Below are positions 41,093 to 51,001 of a stretch of DNA of 64,000 nucleotides, piece after piece (the first letter of the stretch is position 1; every line of letters begins with the position of its first letter). Both the position numbers and the translations under genes were made by a program. Under the pieces are notes generated by a model. The model saw nothing but the letters and a program-made list of their open reading frames with translations, made no database searches and was not told where the DNA came from. Location of the stretch: assembly GCA_937890525.1 (NCBI GenBank), contig CALADI010000004.1, forward strand, positions 1 to 64,000, in the 5' to 3' direction. This DNA comes from an uncultured Clostridia bacterium. Its GTDB lineage: Bacteria > Bacillota > Clostridia > Oscillospirales > Oscillospiraceae.

Positions 41093-41647
41093 ATGAGCGT
41101 AGATTTTAAGGAATATCAGAGAAAAATGGAAAAGACCCTGGATGTGCTGCAGGAGAACTTCGGCGCTGTCCGCGCCGGCCGCGCCAATGCCAAGGTTCTG
41201 GATCGCATCACTGTGGAATACTATGGATCAGAGACGCCCCTCAACGGCGTAGCTTCCATCTCCTCTCCTGATGCCCGTACGCTGGTCATCACCCCTTGGG
41301 ATACCAAGGTGCTCAAGGACATCCAGAAGGCGATCCAGATGTCCGATCTGGGGATCAATCCGCAGAATGACGGCCGTGTGATCCGTCTGGTGTTCCCTCA
41401 GCTCACTGAGGAGCGCCGTAAGGAACTGGCCAAGCAGGTGAAGAAGTATGCTGAGGACGGCAAGGTCGCCATGCGCAATGTCCGCCGTGAGGGTATGGAC
41501 TATGTGAAGAATCTGAAGAAGAAGTCTGAGATCACCGAGGATGAGCAGAAAAAGGCAGAGAAGGATCTGCAGGATATGCTGGATAAGTACATCAAGAAGG
41601 TGGACGAAGCCCTGGCAGTGAAGGAAAAGGAACTGATGGCGATTTGA
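41093..41647 (+). CDS. frr: Ribosome recycling factor
   Basis: This 184-residue protein splits post-termination ribosomes with EF-G. It shows the standard three-helix bundle and small beta domain: NFGAVRAGRANAKVLDRI, YYGSETPLNGVASIS, and the C-terminal helix VRREGMDYVKNLKKKSEITEDE. AAGGAGG lies upstream in the pyrH end. Confidence 0.96.
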   Translation: MSVDFKEYQRKMEKTLDVLQENFGAVRAGRANAKVLDRITVEYYGSETPLNGVASISSPDARTLVITPWDTKVLKDIQKAIQMSDLGINPQNDGRVIRLVFPQLTEERRKELAKQVKKYAEDGKVAMRNVRREGMDYVKNLKKKSEITEDEQKKAEKDLQDMLDKYIKKVDEALAVKEKELMAI

Positions 41648-41658
41648 TGCCATGCCGC

Positions 41659-41683
41659 AAGGGGCGCAGGTTTTGCGCCCCTT
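41659..41683 (+). terminator. GC hairpin between frr and uppS
   Basis: AAGGGGCGCA and TGCGCCCCTT form a 10-bp stem. The tail is GTTATG, without a T-run. It could attenuate or process the transcript between the nucleotide/translation genes and the envelope genes. Confidence 0.45.
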
Positions 41684-41705
41684 GTTATGATTATAGGTGA
41701 AAAGA

Positions 41706-42449
41706 ATGGCTTTTTTTAGAAAAAAGAAACATCAAGCCCCGGTATCGGATCTTCCAGCCCCCACCCATATTGCCATCATCATGGACGGCAATGGGCGCTG
41801 GGCGAAGAAGCGGGGGCTGCCCCGCACCATGGGGCACCGGGCGGGGGCGGAGGCTTTCCGCCGGATCGCAAACTACGCCCGGACGCTGGGGGTGCGCTAT
41901 CTGACGGTCTACGCCTTCTCTACGGAGAACTGGAAACGGTCGGAGGAGGAGATCACGGGGATCATGACCCTGCTTCGCAAGTATCTGGAGGAAGCGCTGC
42001 GGGATATGGAGAAGAACCATGTCCGCATCAAATTCTTTGGAGATCTGACCCGGCTCAGCCCGGATCTGCAAGAACTGTGCGCCCGGGCGGAGGAGACTTC
42101 TGACCAATATCACGAGGTTCAGGTGAACTTCTGTATGAATTACGGTGGCAGAGATGAGATCGTGTCCGCCGCAAAGGAATTCGCCAGACGGGCGGCGGCA
42201 GGGGAATGCTCGCCGGAAGATCTGACGGAAGAAATGTTTTCCAACTATCTGTATTCCGCTGGTGTCCCGGATCCGGAGCTGATCATCCGTCCCTCCGGCG
42301 AAATGCGGATCAGCAATTTCCTGTTGTGGCAGAGCGCCTATTCGGAATTTGTCTATATGGATGTGCTTTGGCCGGACTTCACGGAGAAGGATCTGGACAG
42401 AGCCATCGAAGAATATCATCGGCGCAATCGCCGGTTTGGAGGCGCGTAA
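41706..42449 (+). CDS. uppS: Undecaprenyl diphosphate synthase
   Basis: This 247-residue cis-prenyltransferase makes the C55 lipid carrier for cell-wall synthesis. Motifs are IAIIMDGNGRWAKKRGLPR, YAFSTENWKRS, CMNYGGRDEIV, and PELIIRPSGEMRISNFLLWQ. The ATG at 41706 has AGGTGA 6 nt upstream; a GTG at 41697 overlaps it. It shares isoprenoid metabolism with dxr and ispG in the same operon. Confidence 0.95.
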   Translation: MAFFRKKKHQAPVSDLPAPTHIAIIMDGNGRWAKKRGLPRTMGHRAGAEAFRRIANYARTLGVRYLTVYAFSTENWKRSEEEITGIMTLLRKYLEEALRDMEKNHVRIKFFGDLTRLSPDLQELCARAEETSDQYHEVQVNFCMNYGGRDEIVSAAKEFARRAAAGECSPEDLTEEMFSNYLYSAGVPDPELIIRPSGEMRISNFLLWQSAYSEFVYMDVLWPDFTEKDLDRAIEEYHRRNRRFGGA

Positions 42450-42452
42450 ACC

Positions 42453-43268
42453 ATGAAAACTCGAATCCTTGCGGCGGTGATCCTGCTGCCGCTGCTGCTG
42501 GCCGTCGTATTGGCACTGCCAAAGATTTTTACGGCGATCCTGTTCGGCGCTGCCGGTGCGCTGGCGGCCTATGAGCTGCTGCATGCCACCGGTCTGGTGA
42601 AGGAGCGCCGTCTGGTGTGGTATGCTGCTGCATCGGCCTTTGCTGTCTCCCTCTGGAGTTTCTATGGCTGTGACCGAATCTGGGGCACGGTGCTGGTGCT
42701 GGCGGTATTTGCAGCATATTTTGCAGAGATGATGGCATCCCATATCAAGCTGACCTTCGATAAGATCAGCATCTGTCTTGCAGCGGCATTGGTGCTGCCC
42801 TATTTGCTTACCAGTCTTGTGCGGATCCACACCATGGATCTGGGGCGGTTCTTTATTCTCGTTCCCTTCATGATGGCGTTTCTGCCGGACAGCGGCGCCT
42901 ATTTCATGGGTATGAGATTCGGCAAGCATAAGCTGGCACCCATCATCAGCCCCAAAAAGACGGTGGAGGGTGTCTTTGGCGGTACTGCCAGCGCGGTGCT
43001 GGGCATGCTGGTATATGCTCTGATTTTAAGCACCTGCTTTGATATGCAGGTGAATTATCTCTACGCAGTGATTTACGGCATTGCTTCGGCGGTAGGTTCT
43101 GTGTTTGGCGATCTGTGCTTCTCGGTCATCAAGCGTCAGACCGGCATCAAGGATTACGGAAAGCTGATCCCCGGACACGGTGGGATCTTGGATAGATTTG
43201 ACTCTATGATGGTGGTGGCTCCGCTGGCAGAGATCCTGCTGACGCTGCTGCCCATCGCGGTGAAATGA
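42453..43268 (+). CDS. cdsA: Phosphatidate cytidylyltransferase
   Basis: This 271-residue membrane enzyme makes CDP-diacylglycerol for phospholipids. It has about eight hydrophobic segments and the C-terminal CDS signature around SVIKRQTGIKDYGKLIPGHGGILDRFDS. It lies 3 nt past uppS and 1 nt before dxr. Confidence 0.95.
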   Translation: MKTRILAAVILLPLLLAVVLALPKIFTAILFGAAGALAAYELLHATGLVKERRLVWYAAASAFAVSLWSFYGCDRIWGTVLVLAVFAAYFAEMMASHIKLTFDKISICLAAALVLPYLLTSLVRIHTMDLGRFFILVPFMMAFLPDSGAYFMGMRFGKHKLAPIISPKKTVEGVFGGTASAVLGMLVYALILSTCFDMQVNYLYAVIYGIASAVGSVFGDLCFSVIKRQTGIKDYGKLIPGHGGILDRFDSMMVVAPLAEILLTLLPIAVK

Positions 43269-43269
43269 T

Positions 43270-44418
43270 ATGATGAAACATGTGAGTATTTTGGGCTCTA
43301 CCGGCTCCATCGGACGGCAGAGTCTGGATGTGATCTCCCGGATGGAGGGAGTTGAGGTGACGGCGTTGACAGCCGGAACCAGCGTGGAACGAATGGAAGC
43401 ACAATGCAGACAGTTCCGCCCCCGTTTGGCGGTGATGGCGACCCAAGCTGCGGCGGAAGATCTTGCCCGGCGGCTGGAGGATCTGCCCATCCGTATCGCA
43501 TACGGCGAAGAAGGATTGATCCAAGCGGCCACCATGGAGAATACCGACTGCGTCATCACGGCGGTGGTGGGAATGCTGGGGCTGAAGCCCACGCTGGCGG
43601 CGATCCGAGCCGGTAAGCGCATTGGTCTTGCCAACAAGGAGACGCTGGTGTGCGCCGGTGAACTGGTGATGGCGCAGGCGAAGCAGTACAACGCCCAGAT
43701 CATCCCGGTGGATTCGGAGCATTCGGCGATCTTCCAATGCTTGATGGGCAATCAGGACAGGGGAGAAGTGAAGAAGATCATCCTCACCTGCTCCGGCGGT
43801 CCCTTCTTCGGAAAGACCCGGCAGGAGCTTACCCATGTGACCAAGGCAGATGCCCTGAAGCACCCCAACTGGAAGATGGGGGCAAAGATCACCATCGACT
43901 GCGCCACCTTGATGAACAAGGGGCTTGAGGTGATCGAAGCCATGCGGCTGTACGACCTGCCTCTGGAGCAGGTTCAGGTGTTGATCCACCGCCAGAGCAT
44001 CGTTCATTCTATGGTGGAATATGTGGATGGTGCGGTGATGGCGCAGATGGGTGCCCCGGATATGCGCCTGCCCATCCAACTGGCGCTGACCTATCCCCAG
44101 CGGATGGTCTGTCCGGTGGATCCTCTGGATCTGACGGCGGCGCCGCTGAGCTTCAGCCATCCGGATCTGGAAGCTTTCCCCTGTCTGGCACTGGCTATGC
44201 AGGCGGCAAAGCAGGGCGGAACCGTGTGCGCGGTGATGAACGGCGCCAACGAGGAAGCCGTTGCCCTGTATCTGGATGATAAAATCGGATTCTATGACAT
44301 CTATGAGCTGGTGCGCGGTGCCATGGATCATGTGCCCTCTGTGGCGGATCCCACGCTGGATCAGATCTTGGAAGCGGATCAGGCTGCCCGCAATTATGTA
44401 CGCAGCCATGCGAACTAA
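43270..44418 (+). CDS. dxr: 1-Deoxy-D-xylulose 5-phosphate reductoisomerase
   Basis: This 382-residue enzyme makes MEP, the committed step of the non-mevalonate isoprenoid pathway. Motifs are ILGSTGSIGRQSLDVI (NADPH fold), LANKETLVCAGEL, VDSEHSAIFQC and IHRQSIVHSMVEY. Two ATGs are adjacent (43270 and 43273); either is possible. It provides precursors for UppS. Confidence 0.96.
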   Translation: MMKHVSILGSTGSIGRQSLDVISRMEGVEVTALTAGTSVERMEAQCRQFRPRLAVMATQAAAEDLARRLEDLPIRIAYGEEGLIQAATMENTDCVITAVVGMLGLKPTLAAIRAGKRIGLANKETLVCAGELVMAQAKQYNAQIIPVDSEHSAIFQCLMGNQDRGEVKKIILTCSGGPFFGKTRQELTHVTKADALKHPNWKMGAKITIDCATLMNKGLEVIEAMRLYDLPLEQVQVLIHRQSIVHSMVEYVDGAVMAQMGAPDMRLPIQLALTYPQRMVCPVDPLDLTAAPLSFSHPDLEAFPCLALAMQAAKQGGTVCAVMNGANEEAVALYLDDKIGFYDIYELVRGAMDHVPSVADPTLDQILEADQAARNYVRSHAN

Positions 44419-44441
44419 TTCTTGAAAAGCGAGGAAGCTGC

Positions 44442-45518
44442 ATGTATATTTTTCTGGCGATCCTGATGTTCAGTCTGCTGATCTTCGTTCACGAGCTGGG
44501 GCACTTCGTCACGGCGAAGCTGTCCGGCGTCCAAGTGAATGAATTCTCCATTTTTATGGGACCGGCGATTTTTCAAAAGCAGAAGGGGGAGACCCTGTAT
44601 TCCATCCGCTGTATCCCCTTTGGCGGGTACTGCGCCATGGAGGGGGAGGATGATGATTCGGACAATCCTCGCTCCTTTGGAAAAGCGGCATGGTGGAAGA
44701 AGCTGATCATTCTGGTGGCCGGAGCAGGCATGAATCTGATTTGCGGTTTTCTGATCTTCTTTTTCCTATTTGGTCCCAGTTCTCCTGCCGAGACTCTGCC
44801 GGAGCCGGTGATCTCCGACTTCTATGCGGGCAACCAGATCGACGGCGCAGGCGGCCTTCGGATCGGGGATCGGTTCTACTCCATCGACGGGGAGCGGGTG
44901 TACACCTCCTCCAACATTTCCTTTTTGCTGGGGATGAATCTGTCTCAGGAACCGGGTGTCCATGATCTGGTGGTAATCCGGGATGGGCAGAAGGTCTATC
45001 TGGACGATTTTTCCATGAACCGGGTACCGGTGCAGACAGAAAACGGAGTTCAGGAACTTTACGGCATGAAGCTGGCGGTTACCCCCAAGACCTTTGGCGC
45101 AAGCCTGCGCTATGCGTGGAACAACACGGTGGATACCATCCGCATGGTGCGGATCAGCCTGCAAATGCTGCTGACCGGAAAGGCGGGCATCCAGGATGTG
45201 GGCGGCCCGGTGATGATCGTCCAGACCATCTCCGAGACTGCCGCAAACTCCGGCAGCTTTGATGCCGCTATGCGGAACATCCTGTATTTCAGCGGCTTTA
45301 TCGGGGTGAATCTGGCGGTGATGAATCTGCTGCCCATCCCGGCGCTGGACGGCGGTCGGGCATTGGGAGTGATCTTGACTACGGTCATCGAGGGCGTCAC
45401 CCACAAGAAACTCAATCCCAAGTACGAAGCCTACCTCCATGGAGCGGGGATGGTGGTACTGCTGGGGTTCATGGCGCTGATCATGTTCAAAGATATTTTT
45501 AACATTTTTAGGGGATGA
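44442..45518 (+). CDS. rseP: Site-2 intramembrane protease
   Basis: This 358-residue membrane metalloprotease cuts membrane-bound anti-sigma factors or signal-peptide remnants. The zinc motif HELGH (residues 17-21) lies in the first membrane segment; NLLPIPALDGGR in a later segment supplies the third ligand. One PDZ-like domain sits between (about 120-190). GCGAGGAAG precedes the ATG. The position between dxr and ispG is conserved in Firmicutes. Confidence 0.94.
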   Translation: MYIFLAILMFSLLIFVHELGHFVTAKLSGVQVNEFSIFMGPAIFQKQKGETLYSIRCIPFGGYCAMEGEDDDSDNPRSFGKAAWWKKLIILVAGAGMNLICGFLIFFFLFGPSSPAETLPEPVISDFYAGNQIDGAGGLRIGDRFYSIDGERVYTSSNISFLLGMNLSQEPGVHDLVVIRDGQKVYLDDFSMNRVPVQTENGVQELYGMKLAVTPKTFGASLRYAWNNTVDTIRMVRISLQMLLTGKAGIQDVGGPVMIVQTISETAANSGSFDAAMRNILYFSGFIGVNLAVMNLLPIPALDGGRALGVILTTVIEGVTHKKLNPKYEAYLHGAGMVVLLGFMALIMFKDIFNIFRG

Positions 45519-45523
45519 AAGAT

Positions 45524-46561
45524 ATGACAAGACAGATAATGGTAGGCGGCGTCCCCATTGGCGGCGGTGCGCCTGTGGCCATCCAATCCATGCTCAATAC
45601 CAAGACCACCGATGTAAAGGGGTGTCTGGATCAGATCCGCCAGCTCCACGAAGCGGGCTGTCAGATCGTCCGTCTGGCGGTGCCGAATATGGAAAGCGCC
45701 CGGAGTTTTGCTGAAATTTGCAAGGACAGCCCCTTGCCACTTGTGGCGGATATTCATTTTGACTATAAGCTGGCCATTGCGGCGGCAGAGGGCGGCGCCA
45801 GCAAGATCCGCATCAACCCCGGCAACATCGGCGGGGAGGATCGGGTCAAGGCTGTTGTGGATGTGTGCAAGGATCGCAAGATCCCCATCCGCATCGGCGT
45901 CAACGGCGGCTCTCTGGAGCAGGGACTGCTGGATAAGTACGGTCATCCCACGGCGGAGGCTCTGGTGGAGAGTGCGTTCTCCCATCTGGAACTGCTGGAG
46001 AAGTTCGGTTTCTATGACACCTGCGTGTCCATGAAGTCCTCTACGGTGCCCACCATGGTGCAAGCCTGCCGGCTGTTCCGCAGCAAGTGTGATTATCCGC
46101 TGCACATCGGTGTAACGGAGACCGGCCCGGAGAAGATGGGGTTGATCAAGTCCGCCATGGGCATCGGCGCCCTGCTGCTGGACGGGATCGGTGACACCAT
46201 CCGGGTCAGCCTGACGGCGGAGCCCGTCAACGAGGTCTATGCGGCCAAGGATATTCTGAAGGCTGCGGGGTTGCGCTCTGAGGGCGTGAATATCATCTCC
46301 TGCCCCACCTGCGGACGCACCCGGATCGATCTCATCGGTCTGGTCAACCGAGTGGAACAAGCGCTGCGGGACTGCCCCAAGCCCATCACCGTGGCGGTCA
46401 TGGGCTGCGTGGTCAATGGCCCCGGTGAAGCCAGGGAAGCCGATATCGGCATTGCCGGCGGCGACGGCTGGGGCATGATCTTTGAAAAGGGCGAGCCGGT
46501 AGAGAAGCTGCCCTATGACGAGCTGCTGGATGCGCTGCTCAGACGCATCGAGAATTTCTAA
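45524..46561 (+). CDS. ispG: 4-Hydroxy-3-methylbut-2-enyl diphosphate synthase
   Basis: This 345-residue iron-sulfur enzyme converts MEcPP to HMBPP. Cluster ligands are in SCPTCGRTRID and MGCVVNGPGEAREADIG, and the barrel motif is PLVADIHFDYKLAI. The second in-frame ATG (45524) is chosen because AGGGG directly abuts the first. It completes two MEP-pathway genes in this operon with dxr. Confidence 0.94.
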   Translation: MTRQIMVGGVPIGGGAPVAIQSMLNTKTTDVKGCLDQIRQLHEAGCQIVRLAVPNMESARSFAEICKDSPLPLVADIHFDYKLAIAAAEGGASKIRINPGNIGGEDRVKAVVDVCKDRKIPIRIGVNGGSLEQGLLDKYGHPTAEALVESAFSHLELLEKFGFYDTCVSMKSSTVPTMVQACRLFRSKCDYPLHIGVTETGPEKMGLIKSAMGIGALLLDGIGDTIRVSLTAEPVNEVYAAKDILKAAGLRSEGVNIISCPTCGRTRIDLIGLVNRVEQALRDCPKPITVAVMGCVVNGPGEAREADIGIAGGDGWGMIFEKGEPVEKLPYDELLDALLRRIENF

Positions 46562-46570
46562 GGAAGACTT

Positions 46571-49500
46571 ATGAACGAAAAGGTACAATTTTGGAATATG
46601 TTTGCCCTGTACCAGCCGCCCGAGCAGGAAGCCGCGCTTTTTGCTCAGGCGGCCGTTCGCGCTGCCCAGATCGATCCGGTGAAGCGCACCGTCATGGTAG
46701 AGATGGAAGCGCCCGGCTATATCCCGGAGCGTATCATCCAGAGCGTTTCCAGACAGATCGAGGAGCATTACGGCTTGGAACGACTGGAGATCTACCAGTA
46801 TTTCCCGGAATCGGAACTTGCCAAGCTGGAATCGGGAGAGTTGACCTCGATGTTCGTGGCAGAGGATTCCATCTGCCGGGGCACCTTGGCAGGGGCAAAG
46901 TACGAATGGGAAGGTACGGATCTGACCATACGCCTGCGAGCCAACGGGAAGGACACGCTGGAAGCCTGTATCCCGGCAGTACGGCAGCGGCTCAACGCCA
47001 TGTTTGCTACTCAGGTTTCCGTCAGCGTAGTTTCCGGCAAAGATCTTCAAGGGCAGGCATTGTATGATGCCATGGAGAAGATCCGCTCTGAGGCGGTGAT
47101 CCATCAAGTCAAACCGGTATTTGTGGAAAAGAAAGCTGCACCTGCCGCCTCTGCAGGTGGAAGTACAGACGCCATCTACGGCAAGCCCTTCCGGGCGACC
47201 CCTGTGCCCATGAAGGACATCAAGCTGGACATGGGCATCGTCACCGTGGAGGGCAAGGTATTCAGCGTAGAGCACCGGGAGCTGAAAAAGCGGAATGCAT
47301 GGGTGGTCAATTTCGACATGACCGATGATACCAACTCCATTCGCATCAATCGCTTTATGGAAGCCAACGAGGCAAAGCCCATTTTGGAACAGGTATCTGT
47401 GGGCACAGTGCTGAAGGTGCAGGGAAAGCTGGTCATCAACCAATTTGACAATGAAATGGTGCTCAAGCCCTATGCCATTATGGCGGGGCATATGGAGAAG
47501 CGGAGGGATACCGCCGAGGGCATGAAGCGGGTGGAGCTGCACCTGCACACCACCATGAGCAATATGGACGCCCTTACTCCTACGGCTGCTGCGGTAAAGC
47601 AGGCGGCTGCATGGGGACACCGGGCCATCGCCATCACCGACCACGGCGTGGTGCAGTCCTTCCCCGATGCCATGAAGGCGGCGTCCAAGGCAAAGGTCGC
47701 CGGAACGGATCAGAACATCAAGATCCTCTACGGCGTGGAAGGATATTTCGTCAACGATGTGGATGACCGGATCGTAGTACATGGACAGCAGGATCATCCG
47801 CTGGACGGAGAATTTGTGGCATTTGACTTGGAAACCACGGGACTTTCCTCCCGGGAGGATACCATCATCGAGATCGGCGCTGTGCGCATGAAGGGCGGGC
47901 AGGAGCTTGCCCGGTTCCAGACTTTCGTGGATCCTGGACGGATGCTGGAACGGAAGATCGTGGATCTCACGGGCATCACAGACGATATGCTGGTTGGAGC
48001 GCCGAGGATCGAGGAAGTCCTGCCCCAGTTCTTGGAATTCGTGGGGGACAGTCCTCTGATTGCGCACAATGCCGATTTTGATACCGGATTCATCCGGGAA
48101 GCCGCCAAGCGGCAGGGGCTGAAATTTACATCCACTTCGGTGGATACGCTGATCCTGTCCCAGAATCTGCTGCCCCAGCTGAACAAGTTTAAGCTGAACA
48201 TTGTGGCAGAAGCGTTGGATCTGCCGGAATTCAACCACCATCGTGCCGCCGACGATGCGGTGACCTGCGGATTGGTGTTTTGGAATTTGGTGCCCCGTCT
48301 GGATGAAATGGGGATCCGATCCTTGGGTCAGATCAACCCTGCCATGCCCCAGCTTCGCTCCAAGAGCAGGATCGACAACCGCCATGCCCGGCACATCATT
48401 CTGTTTGCAAAGAATCAGGTGGGACTGCGGAATCTATACCATCTGATTTCAGATTCCAACCTCACCTACTTCAAGCGAGTGCCCAGAATTCCCAAATCGG
48501 AATTGCTGCAACTGCGGGAGGGTCTGATCATCGGCTCTGCCTGCGAAGCGGGTGAACTGTATCAGGCCATCATGGAGCACAAAAGCGAGGATGAACTGCG
48601 GCGGATCGCTTCGTTTTACGATTTTCTGGAGATCCAGCCCCTGTGCAACAATGCCTTTATGCTGGCGAAAGGACTGGTAAAAGATGTGGAGGAGATCCGG
48701 GAGTTCAACCGAACGGTGATCCGTTTGGGGGAAGCACTGGACATTCCTGTGGTGGCCACCGGAGATGTCCATTTCCTGAACCCGGAGGACGAGGTGTTCC
48801 GCCATATCCTGCTGGCGACCAAGGGCTTCGACGACTGCGACCGCTCCAACCCGCTGTATTTCCGCACCACGGACGAAATGCTTCAGGAATTCTCCTATCT
48901 GGGAGAGGAAAAGGCCTATGAGATCGTGGTGAAGAACACCAACTACATTGCCGACCAATGCGAAACGCTGCGCCCGGTGCCCCACAACCTGTTTGCGCCG
49001 AAGATCGAAAACTCTGTGGAGGATCTGAAGAATCTGGTTTACGGGAAATTTCACCGGCTGTACGGGGACAATCCCCCGGAACTGATGGTCAAGCGTGTAG
49101 AAACCGAGCTGAACGATATCATCAACTGTCACTACGATGTGATCTATATGTCCGCCCAGAAGCTGGTGCAGAACTCGTTGGAGCATGGGTATCTGGTTGG
49201 CTCCCGAGGATCGGTGGGATCGTCTATCGTGGCGTATATGTCGGGAATCACGGAGGTCAACTCCTTCCCGCCCCACTATCGGTGCCCCAATCCGGAGTGC
49301 AAGTACACCACCTTTGATGTGCCCAAGGGCTACGGCTGTGGTGCAGACCTTCCCGATGCAATCTGCCCCAAGTGCGGTACGAAGTTTGAAAAAGATGGAT
49401 TCAACATTCCTTTTGAAACTTTCCTTGGCTTCGGCGGAGACAAAGTGCCGGATATTGACCTGAACTTCTCTGGCGAATATCAGGCCAGAGCCCACGCCTA

Positions 49501-50875
49501 CTGCGTGGAGTTGTTCGGAAAATCCCATGTGTTCCGGGCAGGCACCATCGGCACGGTGGCGGAGAAGACCGCCTTCGGATATGTGAAAAAGTATCTTTCT
49601 GAGCGGAACCGGCAGGAAAGCCGTGCCGAGGAAAAGCGTTTGGCGGCAGGCTGCGTGGGCGTGCGCCGAACCACCGGTCAGCACCCCGGAGGTCTGGTGG
49701 TTATCCCTCAGGAAAACGAGATCTGGGACTTTTGCCCGGTGCAAAAGCCGGCGGATGATCCTAAGGCCGATCAGATCACCACCCATTTTGAATACCACTC
49801 CATGGAGGAGAATCTGCTGAAGCTGGATATGCTGGGTCACGATGACCCCACCATGATCCGCATGATGGAGGACATGACCGGGGTGGACGCCAAGCTGATC
49901 CCGCTGGATGACAAAGATACCATGTCCATCTTCACCTCTTCCAAAGTGCTGGGCTATGAGGATGACAAGATCCTGGGTCCCACCGGGGCTGTGGCGATCC
50001 CGGAGTTCAACACCCGGTTCACCCGAGGAATGCTGATGGACACCATGCCCACCAGATTTGATACTCTGCTGCGGCTGTCCGGCTTCTCCCACGGTACGGA
50101 TGTTTGGCTGGGCAATGCAAAGGATCTGATCACCTCTAAAACGGCATCTGTCGATCAGGCCATCGGCTGTCGTGACGATATCATGATCTATCTGATCTCC
50201 TGCGGAATGCCGGAGAAGCGTTCCTTTAAGATCATGGAGGCTGTCCGTAAGGGCAGAGGTCTGCCGGAGGGGGCAGAAGAGGAGATGATCGCCGCCGGGG
50301 TGCCGGACTGGTACATTGGCTCCTGCAAGAAGATCAAATATCTGTTCCCCAAGGCTCATGCGGTGGCGTATGTTATGATGGCGTTCCGCATTGCGTGGTT
50401 CAAGGTGCACCATCCCTTGGCATTCTATGCGGCGTATTTTTACCGCCGGAGCCAGAAGGGTGGATTCGACGCCGGGATGATGACCGGCGGGATCGATGCC
50501 GTGGTGGCCAACATCAAAGCCATCGACGGCAATGAGGACGCAACGGACAAAGATGAGGATCTTCTGACCACATTGGAGGTGGTCTATGAGTTCAATCTAC
50601 GGGGATTCGAATTCCTGCCCATCTCCCTGTACGAAAGTCATGCCACCAAGTTCCTCATCAAAGACGGAAAGATCCTACCGCCTTTTGTATCCATTTCGGG
50701 TTTGGGCGAAAATGCGGCGTGGGATCTGATGAACGGCAGGGAAGGCAAGCGATTCATCTCCATTGAGGAGGTGGCGGAGGCCTGCCCCAAGGTGTCCAAG
50801 ACCCACATCCAGATGCTGAAGGATGCGGGGGCGTTCGGAGATCTGCCCGATACCAGCCAGGTCAGTTTGTTCTAA
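46571..50875 (+). CDS. polC: DNA polymerase III PolC
   Basis: This 1434-residue replicative polymerase is the Gram-positive type with built-in proofreading. An N-terminal domain and OB fold (about 200-310; VTVEGKVFSVEHRELKKR) precede a PHP domain (about 315; VELHLHTTMSNMDALTPT), interrupted by a DEDD 3'-5' exonuclease (about 415-580; VAFDLETTGLSS). The polymerase core follows, with a four-Cys zinc module (about 903-930; CPNPECKY and CPKCGTKF) and the catalytic VPDIDLNFSGEYQ near 960. The length matches the family (about 1440). CTAAGGAAG precedes the ATG. It ends the pyrH-led operon. Confidence 0.97.
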   Translation: MNEKVQFWNMFALYQPPEQEAALFAQAAVRAAQIDPVKRTVMVEMEAPGYIPERIIQSVSRQIEEHYGLERLEIYQYFPESELAKLESGELTSMFVAEDSICRGTLAGAKYEWEGTDLTIRLRANGKDTLEACIPAVRQRLNAMFATQVSVSVVSGKDLQGQALYDAMEKIRSEAVIHQVKPVFVEKKAAPAASAGGSTDAIYGKPFRATPVPMKDIKLDMGIVTVEGKVFSVEHRELKKRNAWVVNFDMTDDTNSIRINRFMEANEAKPILEQVSVGTVLKVQGKLVINQFDNEMVLKPYAIMAGHMEKRRDTAEGMKRVELHLHTTMSNMDALTPTAAAVKQAAAWGHRAIAITDHGVVQSFPDAMKAASKAKVAGTDQNIKILYGVEGYFVNDVDDRIVVHGQQDHPLDGEFVAFDLETTGLSSREDTIIEIGAVRMKGGQELARFQTFVDPGRMLERKIVDLTGITDDMLVGAPRIEEVLPQFLEFVGDSPLIAHNADFDTGFIREAAKRQGLKFTSTSVDTLILSQNLLPQLNKFKLNIVAEALDLPEFNHHRAADDAVTCGLVFWNLVPRLDEMGIRSLGQINPAMPQLRSKSRIDNRHARHIILFAKNQVGLRNLYHLISDSNLTYFKRVPRIPKSELLQLREGLIIGSACEAGELYQAIMEHKSEDELRRIASFYDFLEIQPLCNNAFMLAKGLVKDVEEIREFNRTVIRLGEALDIPVVATGDVHFLNPEDEVFRHILLATKGFDDCDRSNPLYFRTTDEMLQEFSYLGEEKAYEIVVKNTNYIADQCETLRPVPHNLFAPKIENSVEDLKNLVYGKFHRLYGDNPPELMVKRVETELNDIINCHYDVIYMSAQKLVQNSLEHGYLVGSRGSVGSSIVAYMSGITEVNSFPPHYRCPNPECKYTTFDVPKGYGCGADLPDAICPKCGTKFEKDGFNIPFETFLGFGGDKVPDIDLNFSGEYQARAHAYCVELFGKSHVFRAGTIGTVAEKTAFGYVKKYLSERNRQESRAEEKRLAAGCVGVRRTTGQHPGGLVVIPQENEIWDFCPVQKPADDPKADQITTHFEYHSMEENLLKLDMLGHDDPTMIRMMEDMTGVDAKLIPLDDKDTMSIFTSSKVLGYEDDKILGPTGAVAIPEFNTRFTRGMLMDTMPTRFDTLLRLSGFSHGTDVWLGNAKDLITSKTASVDQAIGCRDDIMIYLISCGMPEKRSFKIMEAVRKGRGLPEGAEEEMIAAGVPDWYIGSCKKIKYLFPKAHAVAYVMMAFRIAWFKVHHPLAFYAAYFYRRSQKGGFDAGMMTGGIDAVVANIKAIDGNEDATDKDEDLLTTLEVVYEFNLRGFEFLPISLYESHATKFLIKDGKILPPFVSISGLGENAAWDLMNGREGKRFISIEEVAEACPKVSKTHIQMLKDAGAFGDLPDTSQVSLF

Positions 50876-50881
50876 AGTCTC

Positions 50882-50910
50882 TTTACAATAACAGATCTTT
50901 TTGGTATACT
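50882..50910 (+). promoter_or_regulatory. Promoter of udp leader
   Basis: TTTACA (50882-50887) and TATACT (50905-50910) are 17 bp apart, beginning 6 nt after the polC stop. The start of udp is about 92 nt downstream and no other promoter fits between. Confidence 0.6.
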
Positions 50911-50918
50911 TGACCCGT

Positions 50919-50980
50919 GGTGCTCCGGTCTATCCCTGTGTGCACCGGCCGGGAAGGAAATTCCCGGCACAGACTTTTTT
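50919..50980 (+). promoter_or_regulatory. Terminator-bearing leader of udp
   Basis: GGTGC (50919-50923) can pair with GCACC (50942-50946). CCGGGAA (50949-50955) pairs with TTCCCGG (50961-50967), and CTGTG (50936-50940) can pair with CACAG (50968-50972), followed by six Ts. The hairpin lies between the promoter and the udp start, so it may be a conditional terminator. It matches no riboswitch I recognise. The alternative is that it is simply the polC terminator. Confidence 0.5.
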
Positions 50981-51001
50981 ATCAGAAACGAGGTTTTAGC
51001 C

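Noticed and set aside
45431..50413. Long minus-strand open frames (987 and 654 codons) opposite ispG and polC
   Set aside because: They are antisense shadows of conserved genes, without ribosome binding sites or recognisable domains.
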